This document shows positions 12,122 to 21,421 of a stretch of DNA of 57,934 bases, piece by piece. Numbering within the stretch: the first letter of the stretch is position 1; each line of letters starts with the position of its first letter. Origin of the DNA: Gammaproteobacteria bacterium (GTDB lineage Bacteria; Pseudomonadota; Gammaproteobacteria; Enterobacterales; Alteromonadaceae); the NCBI GenBank assembly GCA_018222405.1, contig JAAFAI010000028.1, positions 1 through 57,934 on the forward strand. Reading direction: 5' to 3'. A program made the position numbers and the translations under genes. The notes beneath the pieces were generated by a model, which worked only from the letters and a program-made list of their open reading frames with translations, searched no databases and was not told the DNA's origin.

Positions 12122-13252
12122 ATGGAACAATTAGCCATATTATGGGACAGCACCGCGCTGGCTCATTTTCAATCCGGCCAGTTAATTATGATGGCAGTAG
12201 GCGGACTACTGCTGTATCTGGCCATCGTTAAAAAGTTTGAGCCACTGCTGTTATTTCCGATTGGTTTTGGTGCCTTACTGACCAACATTCCACTGGCCGG
12301 TTTTACCGAGCCAGGCGGCATGTTGTATTACATCTACGAAGTGGGGATCCACTCCGGCGTTTTCCCTCTGCTCATTTTTATGGGCGTGGGCGCAATGACG
12401 GATTTTGGCGCGTTAATCGCTAACCCGCGAATGTTGTTACTCGGTGCGGCTGCGCAGTTTGGTATTTTTGCCACGCTGTTTGGTGCGATTGCGCTTAACT
12501 TTATTCCGGGCTTCGATTTCACCCTTAAAGATGCCTCGGCAATCGCTATCATCGGTGGTGCTGACGGGCCCACGGCTATCTTCCTGGCTTCCCGGCTGGC
12601 GCCGGACTTACTCGGTGCTATAGCGGTTGCTGCGTATTCTTATATGGCACTGGTACCTATTATCCAGCCGCCCATTATGAAGGCACTAACTACGCCGGAA
12701 GAACGCAAGATTGAGATGGCTCAGCTACGTCACGTCTCTGCTAAGGAGAAGGTATTATTCCCACTGGCAGTATTGTTCCTGACCATTTTATTTTTGCCTT
12801 CAGCAACGCCGTTAGTTGGTATGTTCTGCTTTGGTAACCTGATGAAAGAATGTGGTGTGGTAGACCGTTTAAGCAAAACTGCTCAAAACGAGTTGATTAA
12901 CATTGTGACTATCTTCTTAGGGTTAGCCGTTGGCTCTAAGCTGTCAGCGGATAAATTCCTGACGGTTGAAACACTGGGTATTCTGGGGCTTGGCGCCATT
13001 GCCTTTGCGATTGGTACTGCAACCGGTGTGATCATGGCCAAAATCATGAGTAAGGCCAGTGGCGGTACTATTAATCCGCTGATTGGTGCTGCTGGGGTAT
13101 CAGCTGTGCCTATGGCTGCCCGGGTCGTTAACAAGGTTGGTCTAGAAGCTAACCCGCACAACTTCCTGTTAATGCATGCCATGGGGCCAAACGTAGCCGG
13201 CGTGCTGGGCTCTGCTGTGGCAGCAGGTGTGCTGTTAGCATTAGTTGGCTAA
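12122..13252 (+). CDS. oadB: Oxaloacetate decarboxylase beta subunit (Na+ pump)
   Basis: A 376-residue polytopic membrane protein that decarboxylates carboxybiotin and exports Na+. The signature [10 protein letters not shown] (about 149-158) includes the conserved membrane Asp implicated in Na+ translocation. The C-terminal [19 protein letters not shown] segment is also characteristic. It starts 6 bp after oadA. An Na+ pump of this kind suits a marine organism. The 3' end is only 4 bp from the convergent sapF. Confidence 0.95.
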   Translation: MEQLAILWDSTALAHFQSGQLIMMAVGGLLLYLAIVKKFEPLLLFPIGFGALLTNIPLAGFTEPGGMLYYIYEVGIHSGVFPLLIFMGVGAMTDFGALIANPRMLLLGAAAQFGIFATLFGAIALNFIPGFDFTLKDASAIAIIGGADGPTAIFLASRLAPDLLGAIAVAAYSYMALVPIIQPPIMKALTTPEERKIEMAQLRHVSAKEKVLFPLAVLFLTILFLPSATPLVGMFCFGNLMKECGVVDRLSKTAQNELINIVTIFLGLAVGSKLSADKFLTVETLGILGLGAIAFAIGTATGVIMAKIMSKASGGTINPLIGAAGVSAVPMAARVVNKVGLEANPHNFLLMHAMGPNVAGVLGSAVAAGVLLALVG

Positions 13253-13256
13253 TTAA

Positions 13257-14072
13257 TTAATCGGGTTCCCGCATGGTTTGTTGCGGGATCAGCGACTGAT
13301 ATGACATTACCAGTTTCTTGGTCATTTCGTGCTGAGGCCATCGAAAGATGGTCTCAGTTTTACCACTTTCAATGATTTGACCCTTATCCATCACAATCAC
13401 CCGATCGGCGATATGCCGGACAATCCCCAGGTTGTGCGAAATAAAGATAAACGACAGACCCATTTCTTTTTGTAGCTGCAGGATCAGGTTTACCGTCTGG
13501 GAACGGATGGTTGGGTCTAACGCCGCAAAAGGCTCATCGGCAATCAGTACTTTCGGGTCAGGCAATATGGCTTTCGCCAGTGAAACACGCTGTTGCTGGC
13601 CGTCAGAGAGCATATGACGATAAAAATAGATGTGTTCCCGCAGCAACCCAACTTTTACCAGAGTATCGCCTATGAGTGCTTTACGCTCATCCTCGGCCAT
13701 GGAAGAGTTTAAGCGTAGGGGTTCATCGAGGATTTGACCCACCGTAATCCCCGGATTAATCGACTCACTGTTATGCTGAAAAATCATGCGGATGCCGGTT
13801 ATGTCGGCTTTTTTACGCGCCACCCGGTGTTTTACCGACCAGTATCTTTCTTCCTGCAACTGAATATGGCCTTCATCGGGCTCCACCGCACCGGCTAACA
13901 TTTTTGCCAGTAAGGATTTACCTGAACGGTTCTGACCAATAATGGCAATAGTTTCGCCTTTGGTCACCTGCATATCAATCGGACCGAGAGAAAACACTTC
14001 CGGCTTTTTGAGCCAGCGCTTTTTACTGCTGTGGCGAAAAGTTAAGCCGCTGACATTAAGGATTTGTGTCAT
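13257..14072 (-). CDS. sapF: Peptide ABC transporter ATP-binding protein SapF
   Basis: A 271-residue ATPase of the Opp/Dpp type with Walker A GQNRSGKS (about 43-50), signature LSDGQQQRVSLAKAI (about 159-173; LSDGQ instead of LSGGQ), and Walker B VLIADEPFAALD. It overlaps sapD by 4 bp (ATGA type) and is the last gene of pspF-sapABCDF. Sap systems are linked to antimicrobial-peptide resistance and K+ or putrescine handling in enterics. The substrate here is inferred only from the family. Confidence 0.88.
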   Translation of the reverse strand: MTQILNVSGLTFRHSSKKRWLKKPEVFSLGPIDMQVTKGETIAIIGQNRSGKSLLAKMLAGAVEPDEGHIQLQEERYWSVKHRVARKKADITGIRMIFQHNSESINPGITVGQILDEPLRLNSSMAEDERKALIGDTLVKVGLLREHIYFYRHMLSDGQQQRVSLAKAILPDPKVLIADEPFAALDPTIRSQTVNLILQLQKEMGLSFIFISHNLGIVRHIADRVIVMDKGQIIESGKTETIFRWPQHEMTKKLVMSYQSLIPQQTMREPD

Positions 14073-15064
14073 ACTTTCTCCCGATGCAGTGGGAAGTGGC
14101 AGCTATAGCTATGGTCATGAATTTTACGCACCGCCGGGACATTAACGCAGGCACGCTGGGCGCGCGGGCAGCGAGGGCCCAGGCGACAGCCGATAGGCAA
14201 GTGTTGCAGGGTAGGGATGGTGCCAGCCAGGGTTGGTAATTGTGATTTAGGCGGTAAATCCTTACTGAAACTGGGGGCGCTGTCCATTAACGCTTTGGTA
14301 TAAGGATGCAGCGGCCGTTTTCGAATATGCTTCATTTTGCCGGACTCCACTGTCTGACCACAGTAAAGCACCGTCATGGTATGCGACATACTGGCAATGG
14401 CCAGCAAATCGTGACTGACAAATAAAATCCCTAACGAGCGGGTTTGGTTCAGACGCGACAATAATTTTAGTACCTGAACTTTGGTGGTGGTTTCCATGCC
14501 CCGGGTCGGATCATCGGCAATCAGCATCTTAGGCTGACTGATAAGTGCCATGGCAAGCATCAGCTTCTGACCAATATCAGTAGGGATTTGATGAGGGTAA
14601 GCGCGCAGATAATGTTCGTGGTCTTTAATGCCCACTTTGTGTACGGTGTTAATAACCACTTTGCGTCGCGATTGTGCCCGTTGCCAGAACCAGCTACCTT
14701 CAATGAGCTGATCCGGCAGGGATTCTTCAAGCTGTTCACCAAGAGTAACTGATGGGTCGAGCGAGGCAATGGAATGTTGAAACACCACGCCGATATCCTT
14801 ACGCAGGATTTGTCGGCGCTTTTGCTCAGACATCGACAGCAGGTTATTGCCATTCCAGCTCATGCGATCGGCGGTGATGCTCCAGTTTGGCGGCGTTGCC
14901 CCGGATATCGCCTGTACAATCAGACTTTTACCTGAGCCAGACTCACCTACTAACGCGCGGATTTCGCCCGAGTTGACGGTCAGATTAATTTTGTCGAGGG
15001 CTTTAATCACCTGGGTACCGGTATCGATTTCCAGGGTCAGGTTTTTAATATCCAGTAAAGGCAT
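14069..15064 (-). CDS. sapD: Peptide ABC transporter ATP-binding protein SapD
   Basis: A 331-residue Opp/Dpp-type ATPase. Walker A is GESGSGKS (about 38-45). The signature region is degenerate (IPTDIGQKLMLAMAL), as is usual for SapD. Walker B reads MLIADDPTRGM, so the catalytic Glu after the Walker B Asp is Asp. E. coli SapD, as I recall it, has ADEPT here. With a degenerate signature and D for E, this subunit may be weakly active and SapF may do most of the hydrolysis. The C-terminal oligopeptide-type extension with several Cys (GCRLGPRCPRAQRAC) is present. Confidence 0.88.
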   Translation of the reverse strand: MPLLDIKNLTLEIDTGTQVIKALDKINLTVNSGEIRALVGESGSGKSLIVQAISGATPPNWSITADRMSWNGNNLLSMSEQKRRQILRKDIGVVFQHSIASLDPSVTLGEQLEESLPDQLIEGSWFWQRAQSRRKVVINTVHKVGIKDHEHYLRAYPHQIPTDIGQKLMLAMALISQPKMLIADDPTRGMETTTKVQVLKLLSRLNQTRSLGILFVSHDLLAIASMSHTMTVLYCGQTVESGKMKHIRKRPLHPYTKALMDSAPSFSKDLPPKSQLPTLAGTIPTLQHLPIGCRLGPRCPRAQRACVNVPAVRKIHDHSYSCHFPLHREKV

Positions 15065-15957
15065 TAGCGATTCACCCGTTTGCGCAGTGCTGAGCGCAGT
15101 CCGTCACCGACTATGGTTATTGACAATACCATCAGAAAAATCGACACGCCAGGAATGGCAATATTCCAGGGGGCCAGATAACCGGCGTCCAGACCAGTGG
15201 CCAGAATAGCCCCCAGTTCTGGCAGCGGCGCTTGCGCACCAAGGTTTAAAAAGCCCAGTGCGCTGATATCGATTACCGCAATAGACAGGGCCAGAGTGCC
15301 CTGAACTACCAGCATTTCAATCATATTGGGTAAGATTGAGTAGTAAAAGAGCTGCAAATTACTGGCGCCATCCAACGTAGACGACTGGATATAGTCCTTT
15401 TTCATTTCGCCGCGTACAAAGGAGCGCGTATGGTGCACAAACTGCGGGATTAGCGCCAGCGTAATCGCCCACATACTGTTAACCAGACCACTGCCCAGAA
15501 TGCCAACAATGATAATAGCAATCAGCAGGGTGGGGATGGCCATCAGCGCATCCAGCAGGTGGTTAACCACGCTGGAGCGAACTCCGCTGAGCATACCGGC
15601 GATGGTGCCAATGGTAACGCCAACCAGCATGGCAATAATGACTACCAGCAAACTGGTACCAAAGGTAACCCGGCAGCCATACATTATGCGTGAAAATAAG
15701 TCCCGGCCCAGCGCATCGGTACCAAACAAATGAGCAATTGAGCCGTTAGGTGCCCAGCTAGGTGGGATCAGTAACGCTTCGGTATTCTGGTAAGTAGGGT
15801 TGTATGGCGCAACCAGAGGGGCAAAAAAGGCGAAAAATACAAATAACAACAAGACGGCCAGCCCGACCAATGCAATATGACTGGATTTAAACGCCCGCCA
15901 GGTGTGTTGCCACGGCGACGGATGGGCTTCATCATCGTAGAGGCTAAATCGTGACAC
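15064..15957 (-). CDS. sapC: Peptide ABC transporter permease SapC
   Basis: A 297-residue DppC/OppC-type permease. A cytoplasmic N-terminus containing HTWRAFKSSHIALVGL is followed by one helix, a periplasmic loop with LFGTDALGRDLFSRIMYG, then five further helices and an EAA-like loop. It shares one base with sapD and overlaps sapB by 14 bp, showing a tight operon. Confidence 0.9.
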   Translation of the reverse strand: MSRFSLYDDEAHPSPWQHTWRAFKSSHIALVGLAVLLLFVFFAFFAPLVAPYNPTYQNTEALLIPPSWAPNGSIAHLFGTDALGRDLFSRIMYGCRVTFGTSLLVVIIAMLVGVTIGTIAGMLSGVRSSVVNHLLDALMAIPTLLIAIIIVGILGSGLVNSMWAITLALIPQFVHHTRSFVRGEMKKDYIQSSTLDGASNLQLFYYSILPNMIEMLVVQGTLALSIAVIDISALGFLNLGAQAPLPELGAILATGLDAGYLAPWNIAIPGVSIFLMVLSITIVGDGLRSALRKRVNR

Positions 15958-16975
15958 TTTCGTATTTTTCCCTGCTTGGATCGATTAAACGGTTAAATAA
16001 GTCAATGGCAATAGTGATCATCACCACCAGCGTCGATACGGCCAGCATACCCATACGCAATGCAGAATAATCCCGCTGATAAATGGCCTGAATCAGCCAG
16101 TTGCCAATGCCAGGCCAGGAAAACAAATTTTCTACAATCATTGCATTGGTGATTAGGGTGGTGATCTGCATGGCCATCAGCGGCAGAATGGGCAACAGGG
16201 CATTACGCAGTACATGACGGAAAAATATCTGCTTGCTGGATAATCCTTTAGAGCGTGCGGCAATAATAAAGGGTTTGTTCAATACATCGATTATAGAACG
16301 CCGGGTAATTCTGATCATCGATGCGGTAGAAATAAACGCGATGGATAGTACCGGCAGGATCAGATGCAACAAGGCATCGCTGAAAGCGGCTGCTTTATCG
16401 ACATTGTCGGCCAGTAAAATATCAATCATCAGGAAGCCGGTTTTCGGCGGAATATCAAATAGCAGGTTAATTCGCCCGGACAGGGGTAACCATCCAAATT
16501 GCAGGCTGAAGGTCAGAATAAACAGCACGGCCAGCCAGAATACCGGCACGGAGTACGCCGTTACACTAATGGAGTTAATGGTAAAATCAGTGGCGCTGTA
16601 GGCACGTAAACCGCTGTAGCAGCCCAGTGGTATGCCTACCACAATAACAATAAACATGGCACAGGCACTGAGCTCAATGGTGGCGGGTAAGGCCAGCATG
16701 ATTTCTTCTGACAATGGCTGGCCGGAAATCAGACTAACGCCCCAGTTGCCCGCAAACAGCTCGCTGAGGTAGTCGGCAAACTGTACGATAATGCTGTTAT
16801 TCAGATGATACTGATTCATCAGCGCTTCGTGCTGTATCAGGTTTTGTGGCGTGATACCGGTTAAGGTGGTCACCGGCTCTGCCGGGAACAGATAGATCAG
16901 TGAAAACGACAGGGCACTCAGAGACAGTAAAGTCAGACTGAATAAAATCGTATAGCGAAACAGGATCCTAATCAC
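15944..16975 (-). CDS. sapB: Peptide ABC transporter permease SapB
   Basis: A 343-residue DppB/OppB-type permease with an N-terminal helix, a large periplasmic domain (about 35-110), and the conserved inner-membrane segment with the EAA-like sequence AARSKGLSSKQIFFRHVLRNALLP (about 239-262). It overlaps sapA by 8 bp and sapC by 14 bp. Confidence 0.9.
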   Translation of the reverse strand: MIRILFRYTILFSLTLLSLSALSFSLIYLFPAEPVTTLTGITPQNLIQHEALMNQYHLNNSIIVQFADYLSELFAGNWGVSLISGQPLSEEIMLALPATIELSACAMFIVIVVGIPLGCYSGLRAYSATDFTINSISVTAYSVPVFWLAVLFILTFSLQFGWLPLSGRINLLFDIPPKTGFLMIDILLADNVDKAAAFSDALLHLILPVLSIAFISTASMIRITRRSIIDVLNKPFIIAARSKGLSSKQIFFRHVLRNALLPILPLMAMQITTLITNAMIVENLFSWPGIGNWLIQAIYQRDYSALRMGMLAVSTLVVMITIAIDLFNRLIDPSREKYESVTI

Positions 16976-18590
16976 GTTGCTTGGTTACCCCGCCCAGTCT
17001 GACACCGCCGTAAGGGTTGATTACCATGCCATTCAGCTCTTCCCGGTAAGCCTGAAACCGGTAGGCATGGGCAATTGGCACCATTGGCAGTTTATCGAAC
17101 AGCAGTTCGTTGGCCTGAAAATATAATGCCTTGCGGATGTCTACGTCTTCGGTTTGTAATGCCCGGTCGAGGATTTCATCATAGGCCGGATTACACCAGC
17201 GTGCCCGATTAGTCCCCGAAGGAATGGCGTCACAACTTAATAATGGCCGGTAAAAGTTATCCGGATCGCCGTTATCTGCCGACCAGCCAATCAGTACGGA
17301 GTCGTGGTTGCCCTGACGCAACTGGCGGCGGAAGGTAGACCAGTCGTAGCTGACAATATTCACCTCTACCTCAATATCGGCCAGGTAACGCTGAATCAGC
17401 TCTGCCATCTTCTGCGCATTGGGATTGTAGGCCCGCTCCACCGGAATTGCCCAGACAGACATGGTAAAGCCCGGTTTTATGCCTGCTTCATCAAGCAGTT
17501 GGCGGGCCAGAACCGGGTTATAACCGGTATCCTGGGCATCCGCCTGGTAAGCCCAGCTGGCAGCTGGTAACAATGACTTAGCCCGGGTTGCACTGTCAAA
17601 ATATACCGCTTCAATCAGGGTGTTTTTATCGATAGCGTAGGCCAGGGCTTTACGCACAGAGGGATTATCAAATGGCGGACGCTCGGTATTAAAAGCCCAA
17701 AAACCAATGTTAAGGCCAGGCTTCTCGGCTAACACTAAATCTTCCCGTTCGCGGATGATTTGGTGATCAACCCGGGCCGGAAAGGCCACCGCGTCGCATT
17801 CGCCGGTCATTAGTTTTGCCAGGCGCAGTGAGCTTTTAGGGGTAATATCGAATATCAGCGCCTTGCTCGCTGGTGTGCCTTGCCAGTAATCGTTATTAAC
17901 GTCATACCGAATGTAATGGTTTTTCTGATAATCGGCATACTGGTATGGGCCGGTTCCGATGGGCAGCCGATCGATTCTTTCCGGGATCCCCTGAGACATC
18001 AGCACATCCGCATATTCGGCGGATAGGATCACCGAGAAATCACTGGCAATATTAGCCAGGAATGAACTGTCCCGTTGTTTTAAGCTAATTTCCACTTCAT
18101 AGGGCGACACTGCTTTAATGTCTGCAATGTTGTCGGCCAGTCCCAGCGATTCAAAGTAGGGGTAGTACCCGCCTGACACATTATGAAAGCTGTGTTGCGG
18201 TAGACGCCAACGGTTAAAGGAAAACAGCACATCGCTGGCATCGAAGGGGCGACCGGGCGTGAAATAATCGGTGGTGTGAAATTTTACATCCCGGCGCAAT
18301 GAAAAACGGTACAGAAGCCCGTCATCGCTAACCGACCAACTGGTTGCCAGAGACGGGCGAATGCGTCCACTCTCGGTATCAAACTCAAGCAATCGGTCGT
18401 ATATCTGATGGGCGGTGGCATCGGCAGTAGTGGTTGAGGTATCGAGCTGCGGATTCATCGAAATAGGATCGCTTTCGGAGCAATACACCAGGCCATTAGT
18501 ATAGTTAGCACTGTATTTTTGCGGCGAGCAGCCACCCAGTAATGTCAGCAAAGCTGTTGAAATCACCGGCCAGACCAACCACTTGTGCAT
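16968..18590 (-). CDS. sapA: Peptide ABC transporter substrate-binding lipoprotein SapA
   Basis: A 540-residue family 5 solute-binding protein. The signal ends in the lipobox LLGGC with Cys at about residue 21, so it should be membrane-tethered in the periplasm, unlike the soluble SapA of enterics. Typical SBP-5 blocks are present (SESDPISMNPQLDTST, LATSWSVSDDG, KALAYAIDKNTLIEAVY). It starts 2 bp after pspF. Confidence 0.9.
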   Translation of the reverse strand: MHKWLVWPVISTALLTLLGGCSPQKYSANYTNGLVYCSESDPISMNPQLDTSTTTADATAHQIYDRLLEFDTESGRIRPSLATSWSVSDDGLLYRFSLRRDVKFHTTDYFTPGRPFDASDVLFSFNRWRLPQHSFHNVSGGYYPYFESLGLADNIADIKAVSPYEVEISLKQRDSSFLANIASDFSVILSAEYADVLMSQGIPERIDRLPIGTGPYQYADYQKNHYIRYDVNNDYWQGTPASKALIFDITPKSSLRLAKLMTGECDAVAFPARVDHQIIREREDLVLAEKPGLNIGFWAFNTERPPFDNPSVRKALAYAIDKNTLIEAVYFDSATRAKSLLPAASWAYQADAQDTGYNPVLARQLLDEAGIKPGFTMSVWAIPVERAYNPNAQKMAELIQRYLADIEVEVNIVSYDWSTFRRQLRQGNHDSVLIGWSADNGDPDNFYRPLLSCDAIPSGTNRARWCNPAYDEILDRALQTEDVDIRKALYFQANELLFDKLPMVPIAHAYRFQAYREELNGMVINPYGGVRLGGVTKQRD

Positions 18591-18592
18591 GA

Positions 18593-19714
18593 TTACTCTT
18601 CCTCGGTGGCCGCAGAGTCGAGCAGGTTGTACTTTTTAAGATAGCCCCGCAACTGGTGATAGGTCAGGCTGAGTTTGTCAGCCGTTTTCTTTTGATTGTA
18701 CTGACTGTCAGCCAAAGCTTGCTGAATCAATTCGATTTCGTACTGCTGAGACAGGTTTTTCAGATCTACCGGATACTCGGTGGCTGGTTTTACCGGTACT
18801 GTCGGCGCCACTGGCTCAGCAGCTATCACAGCGTCGCTTGCGGTGGTTGCAGGTTTCGCTTCTGATTGCTCGGCAGGTGCCGATATCCGGTCCTGGGTTT
18901 TAACTCGTCCTTTTGGTCGAAATGCCGATTCAAAGGGATCGAGAATAATTTCGTGGACCGGTAAATGAGGGTTATTACAGCGGTATACAGCGCGCTCCAC
19001 GACATTTTTAAGCTCACGGATGTTACCCGGCCAGTCATAGTCAAGCAGGGTACGCTTGGCTTTTTCAGTAAAGCCGCTGAACAGCTCCATTTCCAGTTCA
19101 CGGGCCATATTAATGGCAAAGGTTTCAGCCAGTAACATAATGTCTTCCTGGCGCTCACGCAATGGTGGGATGGTAATGACATCAAAGGCCAGTCGGTCGA
19201 GCAGGTCGGCCCGAAATTCACCGCTTTCAGCCAGTGCCGGGAGGTCTTCGTTAGTAGCAGCAACCAAGCGCACATCTACTTTTAGCGTTTTATTACCGCC
19301 CACCCGCTCAAATTCACCGTATTCGATGACTCGCAGGAGCTTTTCCTGGATCAAACCGGACGTATTGGCCAGTTCATCCAGAAACAGGGTGCCGGTATGA
19401 GCCAGTTCGAACCGGCCTTCACGGCGCTTACCAGCGCCGGTAAAGGCTCCGGCCTCGTAACCAAAGAGCTCGCTTTCCAGCAAATTCTCATTCAATGCGG
19501 CACAGTTTAGCTTTACATAGTTTTGATCCCAGCGTTGCGACAAAAAGTGCAAACGCGCTGCAATCAGCTCTTTACCGGTACCACGTTCACCGATAATGAG
19601 CACAGGTTTGTTGAGCGGGGCAATTTGCGAAACCTGCTCTAAAACTTCTAAAAAACTGTTAGCCTGGCCAAGTAAATTATCTTGCTGGCGAAAACGACTC
19701 ATTAATTCCCTCAA
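18593..19714 (-). CDS. pspF: Psp operon transcriptional activator PspF (sigma-54 enhancer-binding protein)
   Basis: A 373-residue activator that drives the divergent psp operon with sigma-54. It has no N-terminal sensory domain. The AAA+ domain (about 10-245) has Walker A GERGTGKE, the sigma-54 contact loop GAFTGA, and Walker B TLFLDELA. The FIS-type HTH is at the C-terminus (about 325-367). A Pro/Ala-rich linker before the HTH makes it longer than E. coli PspF (about 325 residues). Activity should be held down by PspA. It is the first gene of an operon with sapABCDF. Confidence 0.92.
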   Translation of the reverse strand: MRELMSRFRQQDNLLGQANSFLEVLEQVSQIAPLNKPVLIIGERGTGKELIAARLHFLSQRWDQNYVKLNCAALNENLLESELFGYEAGAFTGAGKRREGRFELAHTGTLFLDELANTSGLIQEKLLRVIEYGEFERVGGNKTLKVDVRLVAATNEDLPALAESGEFRADLLDRLAFDVITIPPLRERQEDIMLLAETFAINMARELEMELFSGFTEKAKRTLLDYDWPGNIRELKNVVERAVYRCNNPHLPVHEIILDPFESAFRPKGRVKTQDRISAPAEQSEAKPATTASDAVIAAEPVAPTVPVKPATEYPVDLKNLSQQYEIELIQQALADSQYNQKKTADKLSLTYHQLRGYLKKYNLLDSAATEEE

Positions 19715-19827
19715 AAAGTAGCCAAATCGACCAATTAATAGTGTAGATTAAAAGCATTGTTGATTACAGCGTTTATTGATATTTAATATTTGCTAATAAA
19801 TTCAATGCTTTATTTTGTTTTTGTGAG

Positions 19828-19844
19828 TTGGCGCGGTATTTGTA
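19828..19844 (+). promoter_or_regulatory. Sigma-54 promoter of pspABC
   Basis: TTGGCGCG (-24 element), 4 bp, then TTGTA (-12 element) match the sigma-54 consensus TGGCACG-N4-TTGCW closely. The site lies about 65 bp before pspA and is divergent from pspF, as in other psp loci. The AT-rich DNA upstream (19740-19820) is where PspF and possibly IHF would bind. Confidence 0.85.
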
Positions 19845-19908
19845 TATGTTAGTACAAGTTGAAACCAAGTTAATCCACATATTTAACACGCGCTAGAGGT
19901 AAATAATT

Positions 19909-20601
19909 ATGGGTATCTTCTCTCGTTTCACAGACATTGTGAACTCAAATATTAACGCGTTACTGGATAAAGCCGAAGATCCTGAAAAAATGGTTCGTCT
20001 GATTATTCAGGAAATGGAAGACACACTCGTTGAGGTTCGTTCTGCGTCTGCTAAGACCATCGCGAACAAAAAGGAAATTGCTTCTCAAATCAGCAAAATG
20101 GAAGCGGACGCTGCCGACTGGCAGAACAAAGCGGAGTTTGCCCTGAGCAAAGACCGTGAAGATCTGGCCCGTTCAGCGCTGCAGGAAAAGAAAAAGAGTC
20201 AGGAAGCCGCTGATGTGCTTACCGCTGAGTTAAAAGCGGTAGAAGAGCAAATTAGCAAACTGCAGGACGAAATTGTCCAGTTGCAGGAAAAACTGGCTGA
20301 TGCCAAAGCCCGTCAGAAAACTATTCTGATGCGCCAGAAAACCGCATCATCACGCCTTGAGGTTCGTAAAACCCTCGACAGCGGTAAGATTGATGAGGCA
20401 ATGGGGCGCTTTGATCAGTACGAGCGCAAAATTGATGATATTGAATCGCAGGTTGAAGCCTATGACCTGGGCAAGAAAACCCTGCAGGACGAATTTGCCG
20501 AGCTGGAAGCCGGCGACAAAATTAATGATGAGTTAGAAGCGCTGAAAGCGAAGATGAAAAAGGCTGATAAGCCTGCTGCAAAGACAGCAAAATCTAAATA
20601 A
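19909..20601 (+). CDS. pspA: Phage shock protein A
   Basis: A 230-residue PspA/IM30 (ESCRT-III-like) protein. It has an N-terminal amphipathic helix (MGIFSRFTDIVNSNINALLD) and long coiled coils to about residue 215, ending in an extra Lys/Ala-rich tail. It binds stressed inner membrane to limit proton leakage and, when free, inhibits PspF. It is preceded by an AGAGG Shine-Dalgarno and the sigma-54 promoter. Confidence 0.95.
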   Translation: MGIFSRFTDIVNSNINALLDKAEDPEKMVRLIIQEMEDTLVEVRSASAKTIANKKEIASQISKMEADAADWQNKAEFALSKDREDLARSALQEKKKSQEAADVLTAELKAVEEQISKLQDEIVQLQEKLADAKARQKTILMRQKTASSRLEVRKTLDSGKIDEAMGRFDQYERKIDDIESQVEAYDLGKKTLQDEFAELEAGDKINDELEALKAKMKKADKPAAKTAKSK

Positions 20602-20656
20602 CTGATTATAATTTATAGGCTGGGGGAACTCAGCACTTCTGACCGGAGGTATTAAA

Positions 20657-20896
20657 ATGGACGGAGATATTGTTGCACTCATACTGGCACCACTGATCAT
20701 CTTTTTGATTTTTGTGGCCCCTATCTGGCTAATTCTGCATTACCGCAGTAAAAAGCAAGTCAGTCAGGGACTGTCAGCCGAAGAGCAGGTTGCATTGCAG
20801 GAACTGGCGGGCAAAGCGGAAGCGATGTCAGAGCGAATTCAAACGCTGGAGGCTATTTTAGACTCAGAAGCACCTGAATGGAGGAACCGGGCATGA
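20657..20896 (+). CDS. pspB: Phage shock protein B
   Basis: A 79-residue protein with one N-terminal membrane helix (about 6-28, IVALILAPLIIFLIFVAPIW) and a cytoplasmic coiled-coil tail. With PspC it senses membrane stress and recruits PspA. Start after GGAGG. The stop overlaps the pspC start (ATGA). Confidence 0.92.
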   Translation: MDGDIVALILAPLIIFLIFVAPIWLILHYRSKKQVSQGLSAEEQVALQELAGKAEAMSERIQTLEAILDSEAPEWRNRA

Positions 20897-21336
20897 ACAG
20901 TAAGAAAACCATTTACCGTGACGCCAAGCACGGTCGTATAGCCGGCGTTTGCGCCGGCATCGCAGAGTACTTCGGTTTGGAAGTGTGGCTGGTACGAATT
21001 TTAACGGTAACCGCGTTTTTCCTGCTGGCTGGTCCATTTGTTTTAGTAAGTTATGTCGCGTGCTGGTTCATTTTTGACAAGAAGCCGCAAAACCCGGAAG
21101 CGATGAATTACAGCCAACCGGTTGAGGTAAGTGGTAAAGGCTGGAGAAATTCCGGTTCTGGTAATAACGACAAAGTGGAAGTGAAAACCCGTGTGTGGCA
21201 GGCAGGAGAGCCTCCTCGTCAGGCCTTTCACGATATTACCAACCGCTTTCAAACCATTGAATCGCGGTTACGCAAAATGGAAACCTACGTGACATCACGT
21301 GAGTATCAGCTAAATCGCGAAATTAGCCGCTTGTAA
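20893..21336 (+). CDS. pspC: Phage shock protein C
   Basis: A 147-residue PspC-domain membrane protein. The N-terminal KTIYRDAKHGRIAGVCAGIAEYFG motif and the following hydrophobic segments (about 37-64) are diagnostic. The C-terminal half is a helical cytoplasmic/periplasmic extension. I use the ATG at 20893, which overlaps the pspB stop and has GAGGAACCGGGC before it. Confidence 0.92.
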   Translation: MNSKKTIYRDAKHGRIAGVCAGIAEYFGLEVWLVRILTVTAFFLLAGPFVLVSYVACWFIFDKKPQNPEAMNYSQPVEVSGKGWRNSGSGNNDKVEVKTRVWQAGEPPRQAFHDITNRFQTIESRLRKMETYVTSREYQLNREISRL

Positions 21337-21339
21337 AGA

Positions 21340-21420
21340 AATAAAGGGGTCAGAGTACATTATTGGCTACCAATAATGTACTCTGACCCCTTTATTGTAA
21401 TTGACTCTGACCCCTTTATT
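21340..21420. repeat. REP-like perfect palindrome (27-bp arms) plus partial copy
   Basis: The arms 21340-21366 and 21370-21396 are exact reverse complements around a 3-nt loop. They share GGGGTCAGAGTACATTA with the element at 7979-8033. A truncated third copy of one arm (CTCTGACCCCTTTATT, 21405-21420) follows. It sits between the convergent pspC and M16 genes and could act as a two-way terminator. The inner parts of the arms differ from the carB-greA copy, but do so on both arms, keeping the pairing. Confidence 0.78.
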
Positions 21421-21421
21421 T

